Shown here piece after piece: positions 27,801 through 36,463 of a stretch of DNA of 64,000 nt. Both the position numbers and the translations under genes were made by a program. This DNA is from Candidatus Kuenenia stuttgartensis (GTDB lineage: Bacteria; Planctomycetota; Phycisphaerae; Phycisphaerales; SM1A02), in assembly GCA_945902075.1 (NCBI GenBank), contig CAMDMA010000007.1, positions 47,012 to 111,011 of the forward strand, given 5' to 3'. The notes below the pieces were generated by a model that saw only the letters and a program-made list of their open reading frames with translations, ran no database searches and was not told the DNA's origin. Within the stretch, counting starts at the first letter, position 1. Each line of letters opens with the position of its first letter.

Positions 27801-28901
27801 TCAGCCGATATTGAGCCAGTCATTGAAAAGGAATTCGAAGCGCTGCGCGAGCAGCGTGATACGCCCCATCACCGTCAAGCCAAACGCTGAACCAAAGGTA
27901 ATCATGAGAAACCACACTCCAACCCGCGCGGTCTTTCCGACGGCACCCTTATGTTCGAGCGAAAAGAAAAAGTAGACGAGTACGGTCATCACCCCGATGA
28001 GCCCGACCACAGATCCAACGGTTCCCCAAAAGTTGATCGTGTTGGCTGCTGTTGTCGCACTCTCTGATGACTGAGCGAGCACAACGAGCGGCTTCATCGT
28101 GGCCACCGCCTGCGCGACAAGATCTGCCTCGACCGCCGAGACAAGTTTGAGTCCTGCGGTCGTTCCGATGATAAAGGCGATCGGCCAGACCGAGATCCAT
28201 CCACCGCGCGGCGCAAGCCGCCAAATCAGCATGAAGCCGAGGATCAGCGGAACAACAGCAAGAGCGAAGTCCGCATTTGGGCTCTCCGATGGGAGCAACT
28301 TGGGAATCGCAATCTCGCGCACGATGTCAGGGACAAGCTTACCGAATAGGTTCGGCACCAATGTCGACCAGAAGGCGTTCGTCATCCAATACGCAGCAGA
28401 CACGCCAATCAGCACGCTCTCGGCAATCTTGTACCAGGGGTTGTCGCGATAGAGAAAGGAGAAAATTCCGAGCGTTAGGAATGCGGCTACCCAAACACCG
28501 ATCGAGTCGATGGGGCTCCGAACAATTTCCGGAGCACTCGCATCACCATTCGCGCGCGCCTCATCAGTGGCTGCTGCATCCTTCGCTGACACGAGCGATC
28601 GCACTTGCCATGTAATCGGCGCGACGCCTGGTATCGGTTTCACGGCGCCAGCAGCGATTCGAGGGTCTTTGGGGTCCACCCATTCCGTGATCTCTGGAAT
28701 CGCAGTCCTACTGGAGCCGGCAACAACCGTCGAGACATCAGCCACCTCGATACGTTCCATCGATTCGATCTCGACAAAGCGGTTTGCCATTCCTGCTTTG
28801 CGTCCAAACGCATTCAGCGACAACCCAACGAGGCCAAAGACGAGAAGTGAAGTCCAAAGCAGGCGATAGTCACCGGTACGCGCTGGTTTCGATGTACTCA
28901 T
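27801..28901 (-). CDS. Multi-pass membrane protein of the DUF6754/GlmL-like cluster (last gene)
   Basis: A 366-residue protein with an N-terminal membrane segment (LLWTSLLVFGLVGLSLNAFG) and about 110 polar residues presumed outside the cytoplasm (EIESMERIEVADVSTVVAG onward). Six or so helices follow, including WVAAFLTLGIFSFLY, FALAVVPLILGFMLIW and VVGLIGVMTVLVYFFF. It ends FEFLFNDWLNIG. No enzyme motif is evident. Its ATG overlaps the stop of the gene before it by 4 bp (ATGA), and the inverted repeat lies 36 bp downstream, so it closes the operon. I do not recognise the family; its constant company with membrane proteins and an ATPase suggests part of an envelope complex. Confidence 0.85.
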   Translation of the reverse strand: MSTSKPARTGDYRLLWTSLLVFGLVGLSLNAFGRKAGMANRFVEIESMERIEVADVSTVVAGSSRTAIPEITEWVDPKDPRIAAGAVKPIPGVAPITWQVRSLVSAKDAAATDEARANGDASAPEIVRSPIDSIGVWVAAFLTLGIFSFLYRDNPWYKIAESVLIGVSAAYWMTNAFWSTLVPNLFGKLVPDIVREIAIPKLLPSESPNADFALAVVPLILGFMLIWRLAPRGGWISVWPIAFIIGTTAGLKLVSAVEADLVAQAVATMKPLVVLAQSSESATTAANTINFWGTVGSVVGLIGVMTVLVYFFFSLEHKGAVGKTARVGVWFLMITFGSAFGLTVMGRITLLAQRFEFLFNDWLNIG

Positions 28902-29806
28902 CGCGCGCCTCCCTTCAGGCCGCGCCCGGCGATCATGGAGATGTTTCCGAGCACGATCAACGCGATCACCAAAAGATGCGCGACGAGTTGCGGTCCCATT
29001 CGACGGCGTCCCTCCTCAAATCGGCTCTGATCGTGATCGACTGGGTACTTTGATGTCACAAGCATTTCATACTCCGCAGCACCCTTTACAGCGACAAGTA
29101 GGCCTTCAATCTGCTTCGGGTAATACGGAAGGAGTTGACTCACCTGTACTCCGGTCGATCCGGCAACAAGAGTAAATGCATCTGGGTTTGCGCCGTCGGC
29201 GTACTGCACCCACTCCTTTGCTCCGGGATACCCAGCAGAAATCGTGCCGATCAACTTGAAGTCCTCAAGCCGCTTGATGCTCGCAACAAGCGGGAGCGAT
29301 GCCAACGGTGTGCCAGCTGCATCGGATGGATATTGCTGCGGAATGGCGGTCGTCATGATCTTGATGACGCCTTCGTTTCCCGTCTTGAAGCCGAGCTGTG
29401 CATAGTCCGTTCCGTAGACGTATCCCGGATGAAACTCAAGCAAGACATCTTTGATTGTCGTATCAGCAAGCTGCTTGCCAAGCGGCCAAAGTGCCATGAA
29501 GACAAGCTTGTGACCGCGCGAGGCGCAATGATGCACCAATGCATTCGCCATCGGCTGCAATTCGCCCTCACTCGCAGGGTCGTAGTCAAACGAGAGGAGT
29601 ACGCGCGAGCCTGATGGAATTGCTTCGATCGCCTCGAATGTGGCACGCGCCATTGGGCCGGGGACCTCTGGCGGGCGAAGTTGAAGCAAGATTGGCACAC
29701 CGATCGAAAGTGCAACGGCAAGGAAAATCCAACGCCGATCAATGCTGCCCATGCGCGCAAGGAACCCGCGCACTCCACCGAATGTCTGCATCGTTTGGTT
29801 GTTCAT
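28898..29806 (-). CDS. Membrane-anchored protein of the DUF6754/GlmL-like cluster
   Basis: A 302-residue protein with one N-terminal membrane helix (RRWIFLAVALSIGVPILLQL), a roughly 200-residue alpha/beta domain, and one C-terminal helix (LVAHLLVIALIVLGNISMIAG). The central domain has alternating strands and helices (SRVLLSFDYDPASEGELQPM, HKLVFMALWPLGKQLA, EGLLVAVKGAAEYEMLV) and looks Rossmann-like without a nucleotide loop. The start at 29806 has GGAG upstream; the longer open frame to 29878 would overlap the previous gene. It is 10 bp after that gene and overlaps the next by 4 bp. Function unknown. Confidence 0.85.
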   Translation of the reverse strand: MNNQTMQTFGGVRGFLARMGSIDRRWIFLAVALSIGVPILLQLRPPEVPGPMARATFEAIEAIPSGSRVLLSFDYDPASEGELQPMANALVHHCASRGHKLVFMALWPLGKQLADTTIKDVLLEFHPGYVYGTDYAQLGFKTGNEGVIKIMTTAIPQQYPSDAAGTPLASLPLVASIKRLEDFKLIGTISAGYPGAKEWVQYADGANPDAFTLVAGSTGVQVSQLLPYYPKQIEGLLVAVKGAAEYEMLVTSKYPVDHDQSRFEEGRRRMGPQLVAHLLVIALIVLGNISMIAGRGLKGGAR

Positions 29807-29816
29807 GGGTGGCTCC

Positions 29817-30518
29817 TCAGTTTTTCGAGAGATAGCTCTTGTCGATACCGAGGATGAGCCGGAGACTCGTTGCGGCAATACCTAGCGCGATGCCGATGGT
29901 GATCGCGCGCATTCCCGCGGTTTGTATGTGTTCGGTGATTGCGACCTTCATCCAGTCGAGTCGTAAAAAGGCGAACATACTTGCTTCCGGAATCCAACCC
30001 GTAAGAAACATTCCAGCAGCGGTTTGCGCAAGCAGAATGATGAAGGCAGTCCCCAATAGAAGAATTGCCTCCAAGTTTTTCGCGCGAAATGCGCGAAACG
30101 CTGCACTGGCGACATAGAACGCGAGCAGTGCAAACATCGTCGCAGTGAGCGGCGAGAGTATGTACTCGTACACCCATCCAAACGCGGACTGCGTTGATTC
30201 GTAACTTCCTGCGAAATGCACATTCGGATTGTCGGCATTGGGCACAGCGCCGATCTTGAAGAGTCCGAACGCCAACATCGCGCCAAATGAGAGCAAGGTG
30301 AGAAGCGCATACGCCCAACCGGCGCGACGAGCGGAAACCTTTTCGAGGTTCACCGCAAGTAGATTTCCAGCTCCTAACACATAGGCGACCGCGGCGAGCA
30401 CATTGAACCAATCGACGACCACCTCGCCCCAACTGGTCGTGAAGGGCGAGAAGTACGCGATGATGAGGAGTGCGCCAGAGGCGGCGAGGATGAGAATCGG
30501 GATTGTGCGTTGGAGCAT
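29817..30518 (-). CDS. Polytopic membrane protein of the DUF6754/GlmL-like cluster
   Basis: A 233-residue protein with about six hydrophobic helices, including IPILILAASGALLIIAYF, VVVDWFNVLAAVAYVLGAG, LTLLSFGAMLAFGLF and AILLLGTAFIILLAQTAAG. A Trp/Tyr-rich loop (HFAGSYESTQSAFGWVYEY) lies between helices three and four. The ATG at 30518 is preceded by GGAGG formed by the last codons of the DUF6754 gene, only 4 bp away, so the two are coupled; the open frame to 30824 is therefore not the start. No transporter or enzyme signature is visible. Role unknown beyond membership of the cluster. Confidence 0.85.
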   Translation of the reverse strand: MLQRTIPILILAASGALLIIAYFSPFTTSWGEVVVDWFNVLAAVAYVLGAGNLLAVNLEKVSARRAGWAYALLTLLSFGAMLAFGLFKIGAVPNADNPNVHFAGSYESTQSAFGWVYEYILSPLTATMFALLAFYVASAAFRAFRAKNLEAILLLGTAFIILLAQTAAGMFLTGWIPEASMFAFLRLDWMKVAITEHIQTAGMRAITIGIALGIAATSLRLILGIDKSYLSKN

Positions 30519-30522
30519 CGGG

Positions 30523-31830
30523 TCAACCTCCGAAGAACGACTGGAATGACAGACTGGCGCGCGCCACGCTGCCCTCGGGCACGAACACCGCAATGGTCGC
30601 GAGCGCGCAACCAATGAGAATGGCTGCTGCGACAAAGAGTTTGCCGAGATCCTGGCCCTTGATGCTTCCGAGTTGGTCGCGCTCACCGGAGAGATATGCA
30701 CTCGCCGCGAAAAACTCCTCGCCAATGAGTGTGTAGTCACAGGCGGCAACAAAGAACGGGAGTTGTGAAGGCTCCGCAGTGCCCGCAATCTGAATCGCCC
30801 CGATCGCGTTCCCGTTTTCCGCAAGTAACAGACTCTCTGCGTAAAACGCGCCCATGTAGAAACATGCTGCAGGCTTGTCGCGGACCATGCGTCCGGTCAC
30901 ATAGGCGACATAGCCGAACTGCTCGTCGGTGATGTAATTGATGTTGCCTTGGTTGTATGTTTCCGGGCGCCCTGCGCTGAAATGCGCAGCCTGCACGGTC
31001 TCACGCGCAGCAGTCATGACGATCGAACGACTGGTGGGGACTTCGAGCGTCGCGTCATATTCAGCAGCCGTACGAGCGACTCGACCGAGCACCGTGATTC
31101 CGGCAACGGTCTGGATGTCGGTCATGTCTTGGATGCCGGGAACAAAGAGAACTGGACGGCCCATCTCTGTCGCGCGCCCGACGGCCTCGTCGACGGCGTC
31201 GAGGGCTGCGATGCGTCGGATCTTCACCGATCGCCCTGTTCGAGACAGGAGAATCCACACGATGACTGAACCGCACACGACCACAAGTGCAACCGCTAGC
31301 CCAAGCCGCTTGATGAGAAAGATGTTGCGTACCGCGACCACGGCCTCTGACTCGACGAAGGCCGCGGTTTCCTCATCAGTACCAACGAGTCCGACACGGA
31401 CCGCGATTGGCTCAGTTGTAGTTGGATCGGTGCTCGACTTCGGCAGACCATCGATGAGCAATCCGGAAACGCCTGCAGCAGCGTCGACCGTAGCGACCTC
31501 GATCCATGCTTCATCAGGATTCGCCGCGCGCTCCGAGGTAGTCGCGGAACGCTCCACGCGGGCCTGTTTCGTCACCGTTGGATCAGGGACGGTCCACATC
31601 ACTCGCAGCGCGAATCCGCTATCACCTGGCTCGTCAATGACCAACACATTCGTTGCTTCCGGAGGCATCGCGTGCGTCGAGTTTGCGCTGACAAGCGACA
31701 CGCACATCGTGAGGCATGAGGTCGCGAGGCATGAAGTCGTGAGGCGAACGATCCGCAGGAGCGACCTCGCGCCAACCGTGTGCGCACTGGACCCTGAGTC
31801 GCGCTCGGCCGTCGGTATTGAAATCTTCAT
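30523..31830 (-). CDS. DUF6754-type membrane protein
   Basis: A 435-residue protein that I match to DUF6754. A signal-like N terminus carries 15-bp repeats (LTTSCLATSCLTMC), followed by an extracytoplasmic fibronectin-like part (FALRVMWTVPDPT). A membrane helix comes next (LGLAVALVVVCGSVIVWILL), then the conserved core: ALDAVDEAVGRATEMGRPVL, RTAAEYDATLEVPTS, ARETVQAAHFSAGRPETYNQ, FYMGAFYAESLLLAE, CDYTLIGEEFFAASAYLS. A C-terminal helix ends it. The ATG at 31830 has AGGAGA 7 bp upstream and is preferred over ATG 31881, which would overlap the previous gene. The biochemical role of the family is unknown to me. Confidence 0.87.
   Translation of the reverse strand: MKISIPTAERDSGSSAHTVGARSLLRIVRLTTSCLATSCLTMCVSLVSANSTHAMPPEATNVLVIDEPGDSGFALRVMWTVPDPTVTKQARVERSATTSERAANPDEAWIEVATVDAAAGVSGLLIDGLPKSSTDPTTTEPIAVRVGLVGTDEETAAFVESEAVVAVRNIFLIKRLGLAVALVVVCGSVIVWILLSRTGRSVKIRRIAALDAVDEAVGRATEMGRPVLFVPGIQDMTDIQTVAGITVLGRVARTAAEYDATLEVPTSRSIVMTAARETVQAAHFSAGRPETYNQGNINYITDEQFGYVAYVTGRMVRDKPAACFYMGAFYAESLLLAENGNAIGAIQIAGTAEPSQLPFFVAACDYTLIGEEFFAASAYLSGERDQLGSIKGQDLGKLFVAAAILIGCALATIAVFVPEGSVARASLSFQSFFGG
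31711..31746 (-). repeat. 15-bp tandem repeat inside a signal peptide
   Basis: Plus-strand GAGGCATGAGGTCGC at 31711 and GAGGCATGAAGTCGT at 31726, with a truncated third copy at 31741. On the coding strand they encode the repeated TSCLA/TSCLT in the hydrophobic leader of the DUF6754 protein. Confidence 0.9.
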
Positions 31831-31877
31831 CAGGCAGTCTCCTGTTCGGCCTTCGCCGTATTCCGATCGTTTGGTGC

Positions 31878-33020
31878 TCATGTCTCAATCAACTCAATAT
31901 TGGCGCGTGGCACCGTGACTCGTTGTCCACCCTCAATCGTGACCTCAAGGACGCGCGCGCGTGAACCACTCTCAAGTACCGCCGGCTCGTTGGGTAGCGC
32001 CGAAACGCTTCCAATTAGCCCAAAGTAGGGATCGCGGATCAAACGAACTTGCGTACCAATTTCAAGCGCACCCTCTTCCGGCCGCGCGCCCTGCGCGAGC
32101 ACCGCATCACCTGCATGACGCGCAACGACGATCTCTGGGCGCATGACACCGGCGCGGATTTGCGTTGCACCATTGACGCTCGCCTCGCGACCCTCAAGGC
32201 TCTTCAAGAGTGCGAAGGTTCGCGAAGCCATCGCAATGTCGCCAAAGCCTTCCGTCACGACGATGGTGATGCCGATCTTCTCGGTTCCGGTGATTGCAAC
32301 TCCGAGGTCGTAGCCGAGAATATCGCGAAGGTCGGCGTCATCGATCCCGCCGGCAATGATGGCAGCCACACCCGCCTTTCGCGCGGCCGTTACCGCGGCG
32401 GCCGTCACGCGCGCGCCGCCGACAACAACTGCACCGGCGAGCGATATCGAGCGCGCGGCGGCGTCCAAGTGACTTCCATCGAGCGTTGTCGATTCTGATG
32501 GCGTCACAATTCGCAGCGGACCGAGTGTTTCGCCACCGATACCGAAGATGCCCTGTACGAATACAGCGTCGGCTTCGACTACCGCGCCTTCGCCGGGAAT
32601 GATTTCAACCACTGTGCCGGCGATGTACGCCTTCGACTCCACAGCCAGCGGTGGTCCGCGCAAAATCATCTGCCCCGTCGTCCCGCTCACGCTCTCAACG
32701 GTCCCGCCGGCGGGAGAAGCGATTTCCTTCTTGCCGAATCCGAAGATGCCCTTGGAGCGCGCAATCGCTTGTCCGACCGTCACCGTGTCGCCGGGCTTGA
32801 CGAGCAGCAGGTCGGGAACTTCAGCAGCGGGCACGGAAAGGAGCGCGGCCATCGGAATCGGGACGATGTCGCCATCGATGAATGTGCGCGCGATCACGTC
32901 GCGTGCGTCGACGACCTGTCCGAGTTTCACGAGTACCTCGCCCTGCACGGGGAGAAGTCGCCGCGCACGAAATGTCGTGCGTGCCGATACTTTCAATCCT
33001 GGTGTGTATGCCTTTGCCAT
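31878..33020 (-). CDS. Barrel-sandwich-hybrid and KOW-like protein of the cluster
   Basis: A 380-residue soluble-looking protein. The N-terminal half resembles duplicated lipoyl/biotinyl-like barrel-sandwich domains (LLPVQGEVLVKLGQVVDARD; LVKPGDTVTVGQAIARSKG; EIASPAGGTVESVSGTTGQM), as in RnfC/NqrA. It lacks a modifiable Lys in an MKM context. The middle alternates small residues in a Rossmann-like manner (AAVTAARKAGVAAIIAGGI). The C terminus is KOW/SH3-like (GTQVRLIRDPYFGLIGSVSAL). The ATG at 33020 is chosen; the open frame to 33098 overlaps the previous gene. Its last bases lie 47 bp upstream of the next gene's start. It could be an adaptor linking the ATPase to the membrane proteins, which is inference. 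Confidence 0.83.
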   Translation of the reverse strand: MAKAYTPGLKVSARTTFRARRLLPVQGEVLVKLGQVVDARDVIARTFIDGDIVPIPMAALLSVPAAEVPDLLLVKPGDTVTVGQAIARSKGIFGFGKKEIASPAGGTVESVSGTTGQMILRGPPLAVESKAYIAGTVVEIIPGEGAVVEADAVFVQGIFGIGGETLGPLRIVTPSESTTLDGSHLDAAARSISLAGAVVVGGARVTAAAVTAARKAGVAAIIAGGIDDADLRDILGYDLGVAITGTEKIGITIVVTEGFGDIAMASRTFALLKSLEGREASVNGATQIRAGVMRPEIVVARHAGDAVLAQGARPEEGALEIGTQVRLIRDPYFGLIGSVSALPNEPAVLESGSRARVLEVTIEGGQRVTVPRANIELIET

Positions 33021-33070
33021 CGGTGCAAGACTCACTCTCAGTTGTGTGCGCGTTTCGCGCTTGAATCCAA

Positions 33071-34909
33071 TCAGACAGTCTGCCAAACGCTCGCCCAACG
33101 CGCGACCGCTGCGCGGCGATCGGCCTCGCTCGACGGGAGCGCCAACGGCCGTCCGCGCGCGTCGAACAGAATGCCGACCGTACCGCCCTTCACCCGACGC
33201 GAAACCGCTTTGCCCGGTCCAGCACCAAGATCGAAACCTCCCGCTGGCTCAACCACAATCTCGACCTCCTGCTCCGGCTCCACGCGTACGAGAGCGACAT
33301 CGCCGCATGCAAGTTCGCCCGCAGCGCGAACGGCACCAGAGATCCGGTAGGAGAAGCAACGTTTGCCCCACTTTCCTTCGCCCTTCGCCGCGACCGACCA
33401 GCCGAGCCGCACCAGACAATCGCGTTCGAAGACCTCCATCGCCGCGTCAGGATGGACGCTTGCGAGGACGCCGAGATGCGGCATCATGAAGATCGAGTCC
33501 TTCGCGAGTTGGGTAAATCCCTGGGGTTCGAAACTATCGACAAGCATCGCGGCGGTCTGCTCCATGCGCGGCGCATGGCTGAGTACGCCACCTGACGCGA
33601 CAAGGAGGTCAAGTCGCATGTCATCGACGATTGATTGACCACTTGAAGACTGGGCGAAGAGGTCGCCAACCGTCCGCTGCTGCTGTACGCCCTTGAGCGT
33701 GGTCGCGAATTCCTTGTGCTGCACATACGCGAGCCGGAGTGCCTCGCGCGCCACTGCTTGCTCGAACACGAGCGCTTCCGCCGATTGCGGAATCGTCGTA
33801 GGTCGAATCATCTTGTTTTTCACCCGATTTCGGAGCTCGCGCTCATCCATTGCGATGTGCACCCAACGGAGTACGTTGTCCATTCCGGCTTCAGCGCAGA
33901 CATTCGAGATCGAGTAACTCATCCCAAGGTTCGCGCTGACCGTTCGATTGAAGGTGCCTCCGAAGACGCTGAACACATCCGTTGTTGCGCCGCCAATATC
34001 GACGCACACCGCGTTGAGCCCATCGCGCTCAGCGATCCGCTGCAGGATGTCGCCAACAGCTCCGGGTGTTGGCATGATCGGTGCGTCACTCCACGAGATC
34101 AGCCGGTCGTACCCCGGCGCATGCGCCATCACGTGCTCAAGAAACACATCGTGAATCTTGTCGCGCGCGGGGCCGAGGTTCTCCTCTTCGAGGGTTGGAC
34201 GAAGATTGTCGACCACCGCGAGGTCAAAACCTTTTTCGCCACGACCGCCAAAAATCGCGCGAACCTGCTCCGCGGCCTCGCGGTTTCCAGCGTAAATCAC
34301 CGGAAGCTCGTACTCACCACCGAAACGCGGACGCGGCTTCGCGGGCGCGATTTGCTCGGCAATCTGTACGACCTGCTGCACATTTCCCCCATCGGTGCCG
34401 CCGGAAATGAGCACCATGTCAGGCCGCAACTCGCGAATGCGCTGGATGCGCTCGTGCGGCTTGCGTTTATCGTTTGCAGCAATGGTGTCCATCACGATTG
34501 CACCCGCGCCAAGTGCGGCGCGCTTTGCACTCGCGGCCGTCATCTGAGCGACGACTCCGGCAACAACCATCTGAAGTCCGCCGCCAGCACTCGAGGTCGA
34601 GATGTAAATGTCGCAACCCTCAGGGTCCTCAGCGTGCGTGCGTCGAATGATCGCGCCGCGATCATCGATGAAGCGTCGACCGGCAAGTTCACCGATTTCG
34701 GTCAGCGCGTTCGACACCCCAATCGTCACATCTGCAAATGGCTCTTCGACGGTTGTCGGCGCCTCCGCACGCTGCGTCTGCCGCCACGAGTCGCCAACGC
34801 GCTCCACCAGAATCGCCTTCGTTGTGGTCGATCCACAGTCGGTCGCTAGGACGTAGCGGATGTTGTCGAGGTCGATCGCGGGCTTCGACAGCGGAGTAGG
34901 CAAACTCAT
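33071..34909 (-). CDS. GlmL/MutL-like ASKHA-fold ATPase
   Basis: A 612-residue protein of the actin/Hsp70/sugar-kinase superfamily, related to the MutL/GlmL accessory protein of glutamate mutase. Phosphate-1 loop VLATDCGSTTTKAILV is near residue 20, the phosphate-2 loop CVDIGGATTDVFSVFG near 300, plus SSAGGGLQMVVAGVV and LISGGTDGGN. The last 150 residues extend beyond ordinary GlmL and hold an RISGAVRAAGELACG patch and a C-terminal GGTVGILFDARGRPLALP. No glmE/glmS mutase subunits or B12 genes are nearby, so a mutase-reactivation role is doubtful. It starts 25 bp after the FGE-like gene and leads the membrane module. Confidence 0.88.
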   Translation of the reverse strand: MSLPTPLSKPAIDLDNIRYVLATDCGSTTTKAILVERVGDSWRQTQRAEAPTTVEEPFADVTIGVSNALTEIGELAGRRFIDDRGAIIRRTHAEDPEGCDIYISTSSAGGGLQMVVAGVVAQMTAASAKRAALGAGAIVMDTIAANDKRKPHERIQRIRELRPDMVLISGGTDGGNVQQVVQIAEQIAPAKPRPRFGGEYELPVIYAGNREAAEQVRAIFGGRGEKGFDLAVVDNLRPTLEEENLGPARDKIHDVFLEHVMAHAPGYDRLISWSDAPIMPTPGAVGDILQRIAERDGLNAVCVDIGGATTDVFSVFGGTFNRTVSANLGMSYSISNVCAEAGMDNVLRWVHIAMDERELRNRVKNKMIRPTTIPQSAEALVFEQAVAREALRLAYVQHKEFATTLKGVQQQRTVGDLFAQSSSGQSIVDDMRLDLLVASGGVLSHAPRMEQTAAMLVDSFEPQGFTQLAKDSIFMMPHLGVLASVHPDAAMEVFERDCLVRLGWSVAAKGEGKWGKRCFSYRISGAVRAAGELACGDVALVRVEPEQEVEIVVEPAGGFDLGAGPGKAVSRRVKGGTVGILFDARGRPLALPSSEADRRAAVARWASVWQTV

Positions 34910-34934
34910 GCTGTGCAGCGTAACGCTCGCTCCG

Positions 34935-36035
34935 TCATTCGGACGTTGGTGGCGTGGTCACAGTGCCGATCGGCTTCGATTCGCGCACCTTTCGCATAGC
35001 CGGCGTCATCACACAGCGGAAGCCAAGGTGCTGAAGCGCGGTGTCGGGCGGTGTCGCCATGCGCGCGCTCGGACGGTAGCTCGCGCAGTAACTGTCGTTA
35101 CAAAGATATGACCCGCCGCGATGGACTCGGCTCACCGGAGCGTCGGGGTTACGAGGATCGACGCTCTTCGTCGGACCAGTGGGATTGACCACCACACCTC
35201 CCGCGCCAACCTCGCGCACTTGCTCGGCGTAAGCCTCCGGGCGGTACAGATCCATGCACCACTCCCACACATTGCCCGCCATGTCAGAGAGGCCGTACCC
35301 GTTGGGCGGAAAACTCTTGACCGGCGCCGCTCGCGCGAAGCCATCGGCCATCGTGTTTTGAAAGGGGAATTGCCCCTGCCAGGTGTTGCAGCGTTTGGAG
35401 TCGATCGGCTCGTCACCCCAGATATTGATCTTCTCTTGAAGCCCACCTCGCGCCGCGAACTCCCATTCCGCCTCGGTCGGAAGGCGCTTGCCCGCCCAGC
35501 GGCAGTACGCCACCGCATCGTCGAAAGCGATGTGCACCACGGGATGGTCGTCCTTACCGTCGATCGAGGTATCAGGGCCGCCGGGATGCGCCCAGTTTGC
35601 GCCGTTTGTCCATGTCCACCACGCGCTGAAATCCTCTGTGCCCACGGGCTGCGCTGGCTGCGTAAAAACGAGCGAACCCGGTTGCAACATCGCATCCGGT
35701 GGCCGAGGTGTCCCTTCCGGAACCTGCTTCTTCAGTTCATTCCAGTCAACCGGCCGCTCGGCGATCGTCTTGTATCCCGTGGCCTCGACGAACGTACGAA
35801 ACTGCGTGTTGGTGACTTCCGTCGCATCCATCCAAAAGCCGTCGACTCGAACCCGATGCTTCGGCTGCTCGTCCGGGCGCGCCAACGGGTCGGTGCCTCC
35901 CATGACAAACTCGCCTCCGGGAATCCAAACCATCCCCGCGGGGGGCGTCGGAAGCGGAGCGGTTGCCGGTGGCCCCGGCGGAACGGGCAAGACGGCGCAC
36001 AACAGCGAGAGATATGGAATCGTCCAGTGAAGCAT
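34935..36035 (-). CDS. Formylglycine-generating-enzyme (SUMF1) family protein, exported
   Basis: A 366-residue protein: signal peptide (MLHWTIPYLSLLCAVLPVPPG), then a complete FGE-sulfatase domain. Motifs are MVWIPGGEFVMGG, VDGFWMDATEVTNTQF, RLPTEAEWEFAARGG, YGLSDMAGNVWEWCMDLY and the catalytic end GGSYLCNDSYCASYRPSAR ... LGFRCVM. Both copper-binding/catalytic Cys of true formylglycine generators (C-x4-C in YLCNDSYC) are present, unlike many family members. It would oxidise a Cys in a client sulfatase or phosphatase to formylglycine. No sulfatase is nearby; instead it sits 25 bp before the GlmL-like gene. The start at 36035 is set by the signal. Confidence 0.92.
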   Translation of the reverse strand: MLHWTIPYLSLLCAVLPVPPGPPATAPLPTPPAGMVWIPGGEFVMGGTDPLARPDEQPKHRVRVDGFWMDATEVTNTQFRTFVEATGYKTIAERPVDWNELKKQVPEGTPRPPDAMLQPGSLVFTQPAQPVGTEDFSAWWTWTNGANWAHPGGPDTSIDGKDDHPVVHIAFDDAVAYCRWAGKRLPTEAEWEFAARGGLQEKINIWGDEPIDSKRCNTWQGQFPFQNTMADGFARAAPVKSFPPNGYGLSDMAGNVWEWCMDLYRPEAYAEQVREVGAGGVVVNPTGPTKSVDPRNPDAPVSRVHRGGSYLCNDSYCASYRPSARMATPPDTALQHLGFRCVMTPAMRKVRESKPIGTVTTPPTSE

Positions 36036-36091
36036 CGGACGCGAGTCTATCCCGCCTTTGCCCAAGTCTGCTTGACGGCTACCCTCTCCCC

Positions 36092-36451
36092 ATGCGCGAA
36101 TTTCTCCGCAACGCCTTCGCGCTCGATGACGGGACTCCGTGCGAGCCAACGGACGAACAGCGCGCGGTACTTACCCGACTCGTCGACGAAGTCACGCGCC
36201 GAAGGATGACCGGGCCGGCACTCGCGTTCCTCGAGATGTCGCGGCCGCTCGGGGCGCTCGGGGCGGCCGCGATCCACTTCTTCACCCCGCTGGCATCGAC
36301 CCTTGCCAATCCCCTCGCCTTGCGGCAGTTCGCGGAGTTTCTTGAGAAGCGTGGCTCCGTTGATGTGCTCTGCCGCATGCTTGAGCGTGCGGAAATTGCC
36401 TCTCGGGAAGGTTGCTGTGATGACACCGCGCCAGAGTCGATGCGCGACTGA
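36092..36451 (+). CDS. Small conserved-looking protein of unknown function
   Basis: A 119-residue protein (start ATG 36092, MREFLRNAFALDD). It is mostly helical, with TDEQRAVLTRLVDEVTRRRM, then PALAFLEMSRPLGALG and a hydrophobic stretch (AAAIHFFTPLAS), ending in FAEFLEKRGSVDVLCRMLERA. It may be membrane-associated through the central segment. The composition and codon use look coding, and I have the impression of a family common in planctomycetes, but I cannot name it. It lies between the divergent FGE-like gene and the convergent chemoreceptor gene. An in-frame start further upstream (35963) would overlap the FGE-like gene. Confidence 0.7.
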   Translation: MREFLRNAFALDDGTPCEPTDEQRAVLTRLVDEVTRRRMTGPALAFLEMSRPLGALGAAAIHFFTPLASTLANPLALRQFAEFLEKRGSVDVLCRMLERAEIASREGCCDDTAPESMRD

Positions 36452-36463
36452 CTACGGGCGCGG

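Noticed and set aside
33716..34849. 377-codon plus-strand frame opposite the GlmL-like gene
   Set aside because: Antisense shadow of a gene with clear nucleotide-binding motifs; no recognisable domain or ribosome-binding site.
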